A DNA stretch of 64,000 bases from an uncultured Bacteroidota bacterium (GTDB lineage Bacteria; Bacteroidota; Bacteroidia; Flavobacteriales; Flavobacteriaceae), in contig CABZKA010000001.1 in NCBI GenBank assembly GCA_902526165.1, positions 84,435 to 148,434 of the forward strand, written 5' to 3'. The number at the start of each line of letters is the position of its first letter. Within the stretch, counting starts at the first letter, position 1. Below the pieces are notes generated by a model. The model was not told the DNA's origin. It searched no databases and saw only the letters and a program-made list of their open reading frames with translations. Below are positions 53,911 to 63,166 of this stretch, in pieces. A program made the position numbers and the translations under genes.

Positions 53911-54441
53911 ATGAGAAATTTTATATTATTATTTGTAGCAGCCTTGTTTGTGGGCTGTGCATCTACAGGTGTTCAAGTAACATTTGATGATGAAAAATCA
54001 AATACAATCAGAGAACATTTACAATATTATGTAGATAATGATATGGACTCGCTAATGGCACTAATTGCTGATGATGCAGAGATTTACTTAAACAGTGAAG
54101 AATCGGTTTCACCTGAAGAAATTAGGGAGGGACTAGAACTCCAACATGCTACTTTTGATCCCATATCTATTTCTTGGTCTCAAGAAGAAGGCGGAGAGGA
54201 TATTGGGGCGTGGGTTGAATCTACAGATTATCCAGCTGGACCAGCAAATAAACCTGCTTCTGTTACACAAGTATGGTTTACTTGGAAAGGTACATCCAAT
54301 TTGAGCGGTGAAACTATCTCTGTTCCAGCGCATATTATATATGTTTGGAACGATGAAGGTAAAGTTCAGACACAGTACCAGTTTTTTGATTCTGTAAATA
54401 TAAATGCTGCTATTGAGGCTTCTTTGGCTGCCTCTGAATAA
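53911..54441 (+). CDS. NTF2/SnoaL-like lipoprotein (second of three)
   Basis: A 176-residue lipoprotein with lipobox FVGC. The sequence REHLQYYVDNDMDSLMALIADDAEIYLNSEESVS, VWFTWKGTSNLSGE and HIIYVWNDEGKVQTQYQFFD follows the same NTF2-like order as its neighbours, with limited identity. It starts 3 bases after the first copy. The function is unknown. Being lipid-anchored and next to the adhesin locus, it may act at the cell envelope. Confidence 0.83.
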   Translation: MRNFILLFVAALFVGCASTGVQVTFDDEKSNTIREHLQYYVDNDMDSLMALIADDAEIYLNSEESVSPEEIREGLELQHATFDPISISWSQEEGGEDIGAWVESTDYPAGPANKPASVTQVWFTWKGTSNLSGETISVPAHIIYVWNDEGKVQTQYQFFDSVNINAAIEASLAASE

Positions 54442-54466
54442 TCTGTAAAAATTTAAATTTTAAATT

Positions 54467-54979
54467 ATGAAAAAAATACTTTTTATATTCTCAATATTCT
54501 TGTTTATTGCTTGCGTATCAGACGATGATAAAGCAAAAATTGATGGGGCTACCCAGTTTGTTTCTGGAATTGAAAAATTTGAAAAAAATAAAGAATTAGT
54601 AGACAAAGGTTTTGATTTATTCGAAGCTGGTAACTTAGAAGAATTGTACAAAATGAGTACTGAGGAGTTAATTTGGAACCCACCTCATGCTGATTCCCTC
54701 TCAAAAGATGAGTATAAAGTTGCAACTCAGGGTTGGCACTCTGAATTTGAGAACATTAATTTTTTAGATAGACAATATTTTCCTGGAGTTGATGATTCAC
54801 TGTATTTACCTAATGGATCTGTAAGGTCATATGGCACATGGAAATCAAATCACAAAGAAACTGGTATGGAATTCACAACTAAGTATTACTCAGTTCATGA
54901 ATTTGATGATAATGGATTAGCGACTGCTATATATGAATTTTTTGATCGCGGTGATATTTTCTTAAAACTTCAACAATAA
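54467..54979 (+). CDS. NTF2/SnoaL-like lipoprotein (third of three)
   Basis: A 170-residue lipoprotein with lipobox FIAC. Segments ELVDKGFDLFEAGNLEELYKMSTEELIWNPP, KVATQGWHSEFENINFLDRQYFPG, RSYGTWKSNHKETGMEFTTKYYSVHEFDDNG align in order with the first copy. It is closest to copy one by the W(N/S)PP motif and the YGTWK/YGVWK motif. It ends 26 bases before a terminator, which closes the gldK-to-lipoprotein run. Confidence 0.84.
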   Translation: MKKILFIFSIFLFIACVSDDDKAKIDGATQFVSGIEKFEKNKELVDKGFDLFEAGNLEELYKMSTEELIWNPPHADSLSKDEYKVATQGWHSEFENINFLDRQYFPGVDDSLYLPNGSVRSYGTWKSNHKETGMEFTTKYYSVHEFDDNGLATAIYEFFDRGDIFLKLQQ

Positions 54980-55004
54980 AATCTTTTTTGAAATATATTG
55001 GGTT

Positions 55005-55027
55005 AGGGGCTTTATGCCCCTTTTTTT
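55005..55027 (+). terminator. Rho-independent terminator after the lipoprotein trio, overlapping the acnA stop
   Basis: GGGGC/GCCCC with loop TTTAT is followed by seven T residues. It serves the plus strand. The minus-strand aconitase gene ends inside the hairpin: its last codons (AAAKGGA-type, ending KKGA then TAA) are encoded by the T-tract, the 3' stem arm and the loop. It is not T-tailed on the minus strand, so aconitase lacks a matching terminator here. Confidence 0.88.
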
Positions 55028-57270
55028 ATTAGGTTAAGAGCTGATCCTTCTTTATACCATTCTATTTGCTGTTCGTTATAAGTATGATTGGTTTTTATAA
55101 TATCTACTTTTCTATTTCTGTGCACAAGTTCAACTGTAATTTGTTTATTTGGTGAAAAATCTTGTAAGTCTACAAAATTGAAAGTATCGTCTTCCTGAAC
55201 TAAATCATAATCATTTTCATTGTCAAAAGTAAGACCTAACATACCTTGTTTCTTTAAGTTCGTTTCATGAATTCTAGCAAAGGATTTCACAATTACAACT
55301 TTTACACCTAAATGACGAGGTTCCATTGCAGCATGTTCCCTCGAAGATCCTTCACCATAATTATGATCGCCAACCACAACAGTATCAATATTATTTTTTT
55401 TGTATTCTCTTTGAATATCTGGAACACTTCCATATTCTGAATCTATTTGATTCTTAATTAAGTTGGTTTTTTTATTGAAAGCATTTACTGCACCGATAAG
55501 ACAATTGTTCGATATATTATCCAAATGCCCTCTGTATCTCAACCATGGACCTGCCATTGAAATATGATCTGTTGTGCATTTACCAAAGGCTTTAATCAAG
55601 AGTTTTGCTCCCAAAATATTTTTTCCATCCCAGGGTTGAAACGGCGTTAATTTTTCGAGTCTCTTAGAATCAGGATTTATAACAACCTCAACATTTGATC
55701 CATCCTCCATAGGTTCTATATATCCATTATCATCAACATCAAATCCATCGGGCGGCAGCTCCCATCCCTTTGGTTCGTCAAGCATTACTTCCTCTCCTTT
55801 ATCATTGGTCAAAACATCACTTTGTGGGTTGAAAGCTAAATCTCCAGATATAGCAATTGCAGCAACAACTTCGGGTGATGCTACAAATGCATGAGTATTA
55901 GGATTCCCATCTGCTCTTTTCGCAAAATTTCTGTTGAAAGAGTGAATTATTGAGTTTTTTTCCTCTTTCTCTGCTCCCTTCCTTGCCCATTGGCCAATAC
56001 AAGGACCACATGCATTGGTAAAAATTTTAGCATCTAGTTTCTCGAAAATTTCTAAAAAACCATCCCTTTCAGCGGTGAATCTTACTTGTTCTGATCCTGG
56101 GTTAATTCCAAAAAAAGCTTTTGTGGATAGGTTTTTATTTACGGCTTGATTTGCAATGGATGATGCCCTTGATAAGTCTTCATATGATGAATTTGTACAT
56201 GATCCAATTAACCCCCAATCTATTTTTCGAGGCCAATCATTTTCTTTCAAAGCATCTTTCATTTTACTGATTGGTGTAGCTATATCAGGGGAGAAAGGAC
56301 CATTTATGTGGGGTTCTAGTTCAGATAAATTTATTTCTATAACTTGATCAAAATATTTTTCAGGTTTTTCATAAACTGCTGGATCTCCTGTTAAATAATC
56401 TTTTATACTATTTGCCTCATCAGCAATTTCACTTCGCCCTGTAGCTCTTAAATATTTTTCCATTGATTTATCATATCCGAAGGTTGATGTTGTAGCCCCA
56501 ACTTCAGCACCCATATTACAAATAGTACCTTTGCCTGTGCATGATAAATTTTCTGCACCTGGTCCAAAATATTCAATTATTGCACCTGTTCCGCCTTTAA
56601 CTGTTAGTATTCCAGCAACTTTCAAAATAACATCTTTTGCCGAGGTCCATCCAGAGAGTTTTCCAGTAAGTTTCACTCCGATTAGCTTCGGAAATTTTAA
56701 TTCCCAAGCCATTCCAGCCATAACATCAACTGCATCAGCACCTCCAACTCCTATTGCAACCATACCAAGCCCACCAGCATTTACAGTGTGGGAATCTGTA
56801 CCAATCATCATACCACCCGGAAACGCATAATTTTCAAGCACAACCTGATGAATGATTCCAGCACCTGGTTTCCAAAAACCAATACCATACTTATTAGAAA
56901 CTGATTCTAAAAAATTAAAAACCTCATTACTTGTATTGATCGCCTGTTGTAAATCAGTACTAGCACCGATTTTTGCTTGAATTAAGTGGTCACAATGTAC
57001 TGTAGTTGGTACTGCAACCTTCTTTTTTCCTGCTTGCATGAACTGTAACAAAGCCATCTGGGCAGTAGCATCTTGGCAAGCAATTCGGTCAGGTGCAAAA
57101 TCTACATAATCAACACCTCTTTTAAATGGTTTTTCAATTTTCGACCATAAATGAGAATAAAGAATTTTTTCCGAAAGGGTAAATGGATGTTTACATACGG
57201 ATTGAGCCTGATCAACTTTTTCCCTGATGGAGGAATATATTTTTTTAATCATTTCTAAATCAAACACCAT
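55012..57270 (-). CDS. acnA: Aconitate hydratase (mitochondrial type)
   Basis: A 752-residue aconitase of the mitochondrial subgroup, shorter than bacterial AcnA (about 890) and AcnB. It has the cluster and active-site motifs [41 protein letters not shown] and ACGPCIGQW, supplying the three 4Fe-4S Cys. The swivel-domain segment [22 protein letters not shown] holds the catalytic Ser. It isomerises citrate to isocitrate in the TCA cycle. The mitochondrial-type form is usual in Bacteroidota. A TAATTTTG box precedes it. Confidence 0.97.
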   Translation of the reverse strand: MVFDLEMIKKIYSSIREKVDQAQSVCKHPFTLSEKILYSHLWSKIEKPFKRGVDYVDFAPDRIACQDATAQMALLQFMQAGKKKVAVPTTVHCDHLIQAKIGASTDLQQAINTSNEVFNFLESVSNKYGIGFWKPGAGIIHQVVLENYAFPGGMMIGTDSHTVNAGGLGMVAIGVGGADAVDVMAGMAWELKFPKLIGVKLTGKLSGWTSAKDVILKVAGILTVKGGTGAIIEYFGPGAENLSCTGKGTICNMGAEVGATTSTFGYDKSMEKYLRATGRSEIADEANSIKDYLTGDPAVYEKPEKYFDQVIEINLSELEPHINGPFSPDIATPISKMKDALKENDWPRKIDWGLIGSCTNSSYEDLSRASSIANQAVNKNLSTKAFFGINPGSEQVRFTAERDGFLEIFEKLDAKIFTNACGPCIGQWARKGAEKEEKNSIIHSFNRNFAKRADGNPNTHAFVASPEVVAAIAISGDLAFNPQSDVLTNDKGEEVMLDEPKGWELPPDGFDVDDNGYIEPMEDGSNVEVVINPDSKRLEKLTPFQPWDGKNILGAKLLIKAFGKCTTDHISMAGPWLRYRGHLDNISNNCLIGAVNAFNKKTNLIKNQIDSEYGSVPDIQREYKKNNIDTVVVGDHNYGEGSSREHAAMEPRHLGVKVVIVKSFARIHETNLKKQGMLGLTFDNENDYDLVQEDDTFNFVDLQDFSPNKQITVELVHRNRKVDIIKTNHTYNEQQIEWYKEGSALNLIKKGA

Positions 57271-57286
57271 AGAAAATTATTTATTA

Positions 57287-57294
57287 CAAAATTA
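57287..57294 (-). promoter_or_regulatory. -7 promoter box for aconitase
   Basis: The minus strand reads TAATTTTG, matching TAnnTTTG, 16 bases before the ATG. No convincing -33 TTG is seen. Position within the 108-base gap upstream of aconitase supports the call. Confidence 0.45.
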
Positions 57295-57378
57295 CTAAAG
57301 CCTGGGCTCTCTGCATAATAATATTAAACATTTGATACAAAACAAGAATTCCGAGTTTCAATGCTTGTAGCCTAAACT

Positions 57379-59376
57379 CTATTTCTTTACTGAATGTTTG
57401 TCAAACCAAGCATTGATGTAGCCATGAGTTCTCAAAAAGTTTGAGGGCTTACTACTTGTTCCGTGATATTCATCATTAAACCTTATCATTACAGTGGGCA
57501 CTTTGTTCATTTTTAATGCTTGATAATATTCCTCAGTTTGAGAAATTGGAGTTCTTAAATCTTCCTCTCCACACATTAACATTGTCGGAGTTTTAACATT
57601 ACCAACATACATTAAAGGTGATCTTTTTATGTGCTCACTAGGGTCTTCCCAGGGATATTTTTCAAAGTTATAATACCACACTGCACCGTCAGTAGTTCCA
57701 ACAAAAGAAAACCAATTTGTAACTGGATAGTTAACCGAAGCTGCAGCAAAACGATCAGTTTTTCCAACTATCCAACTAGTTAAAACTCCACCACCACTTC
57801 CACCATAGACATACATTCTGTCCTCATCAATATATCCTTTTGAAATAACTTCATCTACACCATACATAATATCATCATAATCATTTCCTGGATAGGCATT
57901 TTGAATTGCATTAGCAAAGTCATAACCATATCCAGTAGATCCTCTTGGATTTGTGTATAACACTACTTGTTCTTGAGCTGCATGTAGTTGGAAATTATAG
58001 TTGAACCCGACATGATACATGCTGTGAGGACCTCCGTGAATTCGCAATACTAAAGGATATTTTTTATTTAAATCAAAGTTTGGGGGTTTTACAATCCACC
58101 CTTGTACATTTTCACCATCAATTGACTTGTAGGTTAACTCTTCCACTTCTCCAAACTCAACGTTGTAAAATATATCCTTATTCACATCTGTCAGGCGATT
58201 CATTTGATTTGGTTTATCCAGTGAAAAGCTGACAATATCACTTGGGTTTGATGGATCAGTCCATGTTGCTACTGCATTACTCCCAACTAAATCATTCATT
58301 GTTAACATGTGATTACCATTTGTGATTTTTTTTAACCTTCCCTTCATGTCTGCTTTATAAACGTTACTCTGACCAAATTCTCTTACATTGAAGTAAACAG
58401 CAGAACTATTTTTTCCCCACATAGCTCCACTTGGGGTTTGATCTAATTCACTACTAATACACTTAAGATTTTTACCATCAATATTCATAACATACATTTT
58501 ACGATCTTGATAGAAATTCTTGGTCCATGTAGAACCTATAAAAGCAATTTTGGATCCATCAGGGGAGACACTTGGTGAAGACTCTGTTCCATCTCTGGAT
58601 GTGAGTTCGCTTATGTTTAGGTTATTTATATTAACAGAGTATAAATTTGAATGTCCTCTTGCATATTCAGCGTCCTCCTTTTGATAGCTACTAAATACAA
58701 TTGTTTCGCTATCCATTAACCATGAAATTCCACCAGAAATATCATCAAACTCACCAAATGTAATTTGTCTTGACGTTCCACCCTCTGATGGAACAATGAA
58801 TAGCTGACGAAAACCTCTGTCAAGAAAACCAACACGATCTTGGCTGTAATCTACTTGGTCAATTACTTGAGGTCCCTTTGTCCAAGTTGCTCCATCAGGT
58901 CTTCTAGGAACATCTAAAGGTTTTAATGCGGGGTCACTGGGTACATGCATTATGAAAGCAATGTATTTCCCGTCTGGAGACCATTCCATACTTGAGGGTG
59001 ATTTGTCTAGTTTTGTTATTTGAGTAGGCTCCCCCTCAACTCCTAAATATTTTACAAAGATCTGTGTTCCGTTTGGTTCACCATCTTTAGTGAATGCTAC
59101 CCTCTTACCATCTGGTGACCATTTGCCATTAGATCCATTTAGGAAAAACCTGCTAGTTGTACCATTTTTATTCATAATCCATAAATCAGTCTCTCTTTTA
59201 TCATCAACTAAGTTGATCCAAGACCTAGAGTATAGAATCTGTTCACCATTGGGTGATAGTGATGGGTTTGATGTCCATTCATAATTTTTGTAATGTTCAA
59301 GGGACAGTTTTATTTTATCTTGACCGTACGTGAAGATTAGAAAAAAAATAAATATAAATGATAATGTACGTTTCAT
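57379..59376 (-). CDS. S9 family prolyl-oligopeptidase-type peptidase
   Basis: A 665-residue secreted peptidase with signal peptide (FLIFTYGQ). The first 400 residues form a WD40-like beta-propeller with repeated SPDGKxIAF motifs (WSPDGKYIAF, SPDGSKIAF). The C-terminal alpha/beta-hydrolase has the oxyanion region LRIHGGPHSMY, the nucleophile elbow GGSGGGVLTSW (about residue 525), the Asp region GEEDLRTPISQ and catalytic His in DEYHGTS. It resembles acylaminoacyl- or dipeptidyl-peptidases. Alone in its transcription unit, it likely acts in periplasmic peptide degradation. Confidence 0.93.
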   Translation of the reverse strand: MKRTLSFIFIFFLIFTYGQDKIKLSLEHYKNYEWTSNPSLSPNGEQILYSRSWINLVDDKRETDLWIMNKNGTTSRFFLNGSNGKWSPDGKRVAFTKDGEPNGTQIFVKYLGVEGEPTQITKLDKSPSSMEWSPDGKYIAFIMHVPSDPALKPLDVPRRPDGATWTKGPQVIDQVDYSQDRVGFLDRGFRQLFIVPSEGGTSRQITFGEFDDISGGISWLMDSETIVFSSYQKEDAEYARGHSNLYSVNINNLNISELTSRDGTESSPSVSPDGSKIAFIGSTWTKNFYQDRKMYVMNIDGKNLKCISSELDQTPSGAMWGKNSSAVYFNVREFGQSNVYKADMKGRLKKITNGNHMLTMNDLVGSNAVATWTDPSNPSDIVSFSLDKPNQMNRLTDVNKDIFYNVEFGEVEELTYKSIDGENVQGWIVKPPNFDLNKKYPLVLRIHGGPHSMYHVGFNYNFQLHAAQEQVVLYTNPRGSTGYGYDFANAIQNAYPGNDYDDIMYGVDEVISKGYIDEDRMYVYGGSGGGVLTSWIVGKTDRFAAASVNYPVTNWFSFVGTTDGAVWYYNFEKYPWEDPSEHIKRSPLMYVGNVKTPTMLMCGEEDLRTPISQTEEYYQALKMNKVPTVMIRFNDEYHGTSSKPSNFLRTHGYINAWFDKHSVKK

Positions 59377-59404
59377 AGTTTATAAACTTTATTATGTAAA
59401 AATA

Positions 59405-59440
59405 AAAAAACGGTTAACTATACAATAGTTTAACCGTTTT
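59405..59440 (-). terminator. Terminator downstream of tRNA-Met
   Basis: The inverted repeat CGGTTAA/TTAACCG, extended by pairing within the loop (one bulge), is followed on the minus strand by seven T residues. It lies 8 bases beyond the tRNA 3' end and before the S9 peptidase gene, separating the two units. Confidence 0.8.
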
Positions 59441-59447
59441 ATTGTTT

Positions 59448-59523
<76 letters not shown>

Positions 59524-59569
59524 AAATGGAGGATGAATTTACAATTTTTTGATTTTATAACAAAAAATC

Positions 59570-59599
59570 TTGAGTATTACCCTTAAGAAGTTAAATTTG
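59570..59599 (+). promoter_or_regulatory. Promoter of era-der
   Basis: TTG (59570-59572) and TAAATTTG (59592-59599) are separated by 19 bases, a good Bacteroidota promoter. The -7 box ends 4 bases before the GTG start of era, so the transcript is predicted to be leaderless. Confidence 0.65.
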
Positions 59600-59603
59600 C
59601 CAC

Positions 59604-60479
59604 GTGTTTAAATCAGGTTTCGTAAATATTATTGGGTATCCAAATGCTGGTAAGTCAACATTGATAAATTCGCTTTTGAATGATAAATTATCAATTATAA
59701 CAGAGAAAGCTCAAACAACTAGACATAAGATAATTGGGATTGAAAATACTAATAATTATCAATTAATATTTACCGATAATCCAGGTTTTACAAAACCTTC
59801 CAATATTATTCATGAATACATGAACAAAAAGGTAAAAGAATCAATAATAGATGGTGATATTATATTATACGTAGTCGATTTGAGTTCAAAGTCCATTGAA
59901 TATGTTGATTTAAATGAAAAATTGAGAAAAATCAAGGTTCCATTGATCATAGTTTTAAATAAAATTGATAAAGTGGACCAAGAAATTTTAGAAAACATTT
60001 CATCGAAATGGAAAACAGAATTTAATAATGCGGAGATCTGGACAACTTCAGCCTTAAATAAATTTAATGTTGAAAATCTAAAAGAAAGAATTATAGAATT
60101 ACTTCCAGAGGGCCCAAAATATTTCCCCGATGATCAATGGACTGATAAATCTGAGAGATTTTTTGTAAATGAGATTATTAGAGAAAAAATATTTAATTAT
60201 TATAAGGAAGAAATTCCCTATTCATCTGAAGTTGTAACAGAAAAGTTCAAATATAGAAACAAAGTTTTTAGGATAAGTAGTTCAATAATTGTTGAAAGAA
60301 ATTCTCAGAAAGCAATAATTATTGGAAAAAAGGGTTATACTTTAAAAAAAGTAGCATCGCAATCTAGAACTGATCTTGAAAAATTCTTTAATCAAAAAGT
60401 TTTTTTAGAGATAAATGTGAAAGTTGTGAAAGATTGGAGAAAGAAATCAAAACAGCTTAAAAATTTTGGCTATAATTAA
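59604..60479 (+). CDS. era: GTPase Era
   Basis: A 291-residue GTPase starting with GTG. G1 is GYPNAGKST, G3 is DNPGF, G4 is NKID and the effector region EKAQTTRHKIIGI is Era-typical. The C-terminal KH domain contains AIIIGKKGYTLKKVASQSR. Era binds 16S rRNA near its 3' end and helps mature the 30S subunit. It lies 80 bases from the divergent initiator tRNA gene and 2 bases upstream of der. Confidence 0.97.
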   Translation: MFKSGFVNIIGYPNAGKSTLINSLLNDKLSIITEKAQTTRHKIIGIENTNNYQLIFTDNPGFTKPSNIIHEYMNKKVKESIIDGDIILYVVDLSSKSIEYVDLNEKLRKIKVPLIIVLNKIDKVDQEILENISSKWKTEFNNAEIWTTSALNKFNVENLKERIIELLPEGPKYFPDDQWTDKSERFFVNEIIREKIFNYYKEEIPYSSEVVTEKFKYRNKVFRISSSIIVERNSQKAIIIGKKGYTLKKVASQSRTDLEKFFNQKVFLEINVKVVKDWRKKSKQLKNFGYN

Positions 60480-60481
60480 AG

Positions 60482-61786
60482 ATGAATAAAATTGTTGCAA
60501 TAGTAGGAAGACCTAATGTTGGAAAATCAACATTATTTAATCGTCTAGCTAAAAAAAATCAAGCGATTGTTGATTCTCATAGTGGGGTAACAAGAGATCG
60601 CCATTACTCAATATCTGATTGGAATGGAAAAACATTTACGATTATAGATACAGGTGGGTATGTTAAGGGTGGAAGTGACAGTTATGAAAAAGAGATTGAC
60701 AATCAAGTAATGATTGCTATTGAAGAGTGTGATTCAGTAATTTTTGTTGTTGATGTTTTGGACGGGATTAACTCTTCCGACAAGGATATTGCAAAAATTT
60801 TACACAGAACAAGTAAAAGTGTTTTTTTGGTGGTCAATAAAGTTGATAAAAATACTATGATCAAGGATTCCTTAGAATTTTATTCATTAGGTTTTGAAAA
60901 AATTTATGCTGTTTCTGCCATAAATGGACTCGGGACGGGTGACTTTTTAGACGAACTGGTTAAAAACTTTAATCCTGACTCTGAGCAACCTAATCACGAA
61001 ATACCATCATTCGCTATTGTTGGGAGACCAAATGCAGGTAAATCATCTTTTATCAACTCATTAATTGGAGAGGAAAGAAATATTGTAAAAGATGAGCCGG
61101 GAACAACAAGAGATAGTATAGATACACGATATAATAAATTTGGATTTGACTTTAATCTTGTTGATACAGCAGGAATAAGGAAAAAATCTAAGATTAATAA
61201 TGATCTTGAGTTTTACTCAGTTGTGAGATCAATTAGGTCAATTGAAAAAAGCGATGTAAGTCTACTAATGATCGATGCAACAAGAAGTTTTGATAGTCAA
61301 ATTAAAAATATTTTTTGGTTGGCCCATCGGAGAAATAAGGGAGTTGTAATTTTAGTAAATAAGTGGGATTTAGTTGACAAAAATAATTTATCAGCAAAAG
61401 ATTTTGAAAAGAAAATAAAAGAAGAAATTGAACCATTTGTAGATGTTCCAATAATTTTCATTTCAACTTTAAAAAAACAAAGAATTTTTAAGGCACTTGA
61501 ACTTGCAATCAAAGTCTATGAGAACAGAAGACGAAAGATAAAAACTAGTAAACTAAATGATGATTTATTTGATATTGTTTCTAAAAATCCACCACCCTCT
61601 ATAAAAGGCAAATATGTTAAAATTAAGTTTTGTAATCAATTACCTGGTTATTACCCTCAATTTGTATTCTATTGTAACTTACCCAAGTATGTCAAAGAAC
61701 CTTATAAAAGATTTATAGAAAATAAAATTAGGAGTATATATAATTTTGAGGGTGTTCCAATAACAATATATTTTAGAAAGAAATAA
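60482..61786 (+). CDS. der: GTPase Der (EngA), double G domain
   Basis: A 434-residue protein with two tandem GTPase domains. The first P-loop is GRPNVGKSTLFNRL (about residue 8) with DTGGY and NKVDKN; the second is GRPNAGKSSFINSL (about residue 180) with DTAGIRKKSK and NKWDLV. A C-terminal KH-like domain follows. Der is required for 50S subunit assembly. It directly abuts the convergent MerR-type gene without any spacer. Confidence 0.98.
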   Translation: MNKIVAIVGRPNVGKSTLFNRLAKKNQAIVDSHSGVTRDRHYSISDWNGKTFTIIDTGGYVKGGSDSYEKEIDNQVMIAIEECDSVIFVVDVLDGINSSDKDIAKILHRTSKSVFLVVNKVDKNTMIKDSLEFYSLGFEKIYAVSAINGLGTGDFLDELVKNFNPDSEQPNHEIPSFAIVGRPNAGKSSFINSLIGEERNIVKDEPGTTRDSIDTRYNKFGFDFNLVDTAGIRKKSKINNDLEFYSVVRSIRSIEKSDVSLLMIDATRSFDSQIKNIFWLAHRRNKGVVILVNKWDLVDKNNLSAKDFEKKIKEEIEPFVDVPIIFISTLKKQRIFKALELAIKVYENRRRKIKTSKLNDDLFDIVSKNPPPSIKGKYVKIKFCNQLPGYYPQFVFYCNLPKYVKEPYKRFIENKIRSIYNFEGVPITIYFRKK

Positions 61787-62104
61787 TTACAGTTCTTTTC
61801 TAATACTCTCTAAGTTGTTTTTTAATTTTTCAAGCTTTTTTAAAACGTTAATTTTATCGGAATCATATTTGATTTTTTCTTTTGCACCGTCAATGGTAAA
61901 TCCTCTTTTTTTTATTAAACTGTAAATTAAACTTATATTTTCAATATCTACTTTACTATACCTTCGAGTTCCTTTGAGATTTTTTTTCGGTTTTAATAAT
62001 TCGAATTCTTTTTCCCAAAACCTCAGTAACGATGTTCTTACATTAAAAGCTTTTGCTATTTCACCTATGCTGTAATACAACTTTTCAGGTAAATCTAAAT
62101 TCAT
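61787..62104 (-). CDS. MerR-family transcriptional regulator (short)
   Basis: A 105-residue protein consisting of a MerR winged helix-turn-helix (YYSIGEIAKAFNVRTSLLRFWEKEFELL, KGTRRYSKVDIENISLIYSLI) and a short dimerisation helix. There is no effector-binding domain or metal-binding Cys, so the signal is unknown. A comparable gene pairs with an M23 peptidase beside alaS in many Flavobacteriia. It starts 1 base after the M23 peptidase stop. Confidence 0.9.
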   Translation of the reverse strand: MNLDLPEKLYYSIGEIAKAFNVRTSLLRFWEKEFELLKPKKNLKGTRRYSKVDIENISLIYSLIKKRGFTIDGAKEKIKYDSDKINVLKKLEKLKNNLESIRKEL

Positions 62105-62105
62105 A

Positions 62106-63083
62106 TTAGTCTAAAGATTGATTCTCTTGGCTTGCTATTTTTAAAATTTCATCAAACTCGTCAGCTGTCAGATTACCATAAAAATAATTAACTGGGTCAA
62201 CTCTTCTGCCATCTTTTAATACTTCATAGTGTAAATGAAATCCCTTTGATCTTCCAGTATTTCCAACATATCCTATTACATCACCCTTATTCACTTTTTG
62301 ACCTCTTTTTACATTATATGAATTTAGGTGAGCATAAATTGTAGCATACCCATAACCGTGATTTATTCTAATGTGTTTTCCATAACCTGACGATCTACTG
62401 TCTGCTCGCGTAATAGTGCCGTTAGATGCTGCATAGACAGGTGTATTTCTTGGCGCGGAAAAATCGAGACCTTGATGCATTTTACGAGACTTATCAAATG
62501 GGTCAGTTCTCATTCCGAAACCTGATGCAATTCTAGTCAAATCATCGTTTCTTATGGGTTGAATTGAAGGTATTGCAGCAAGCATTTCTTGTTTATCTTT
62601 TACAAGTTTTTCAATCTCATCAAGGGATTTGGATTGAATTACCAATTGTTTTGTTAAAACTTCGAGTTTTTTGGTTGTTTCAATTATAATATCAGAGTTT
62701 TCATAACCCTCTAATTCAGAATATCGATTCACACCACCAAAACCTGCTTTTCTAATATCTTCGTCAATTGGATTTACTTCAAATAAAACTCTATATATAT
62801 TATTATCTCTTTCCTCTATATTATTAAGTACTATCTCAAGTTGTTCTAATTTTTTATTTAAAATTCCAATTTGAATTTCATAATTTTTTAGTTCTCTAGA
62901 CTGTGAAAGTTCAGTAGGGGTATTAATTGCAGGTGTATTAATAATTATAAGAAGAGTAATAGTACCAAAAAAAAATGATGCAAGAGAAAAAGATAGTAAA
63001 CTCAAAAACCTATCCTTCTTGGATGTAGTAATCTTCTTATAAGACAATGATTCTTTGTCGTAATAATATTTTGACTTACTCAT
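62106..63083 (-). CDS. M23 (LytM-type) peptidoglycan endopeptidase, membrane anchored
   Basis: A 325-residue protein with an N-terminal membrane helix (FLSLLSFSLASFFFGTITLLIII), a predicted coiled coil (LKNYEIQIGILNKKLEQLEIVL) and a C-terminal LytM domain. Zinc ligands are present: HQGLDFSAP (H and D), and HLHYEV (last His) with YAHL. It should therefore be catalytically active against peptidoglycan cross-links in the periplasm. It is divergent from alaS and cotranscribed with the MerR-type gene. Confidence 0.94.
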   Translation of the reverse strand: MSKSKYYYDKESLSYKKITTSKKDRFLSLLSFSLASFFFGTITLLIIINTPAINTPTELSQSRELKNYEIQIGILNKKLEQLEIVLNNIEERDNNIYRVLFEVNPIDEDIRKAGFGGVNRYSELEGYENSDIIIETTKKLEVLTKQLVIQSKSLDEIEKLVKDKQEMLAAIPSIQPIRNDDLTRIASGFGMRTDPFDKSRKMHQGLDFSAPRNTPVYAASNGTITRADSRSSGYGKHIRINHGYGYATIYAHLNSYNVKRGQKVNKGDVIGYVGNTGRSKGFHLHYEVLKDGRRVDPVNYFYGNLTADEFDEILKIASQENQSLD

Positions 63084-63166
63084 AAAAAATTTACTTTTGG
63101 TTGAGTACTAGGTATTTATTTTTTTACTTTGTAAATATAAAAATTCTATTTATTAAGAACACCTAA

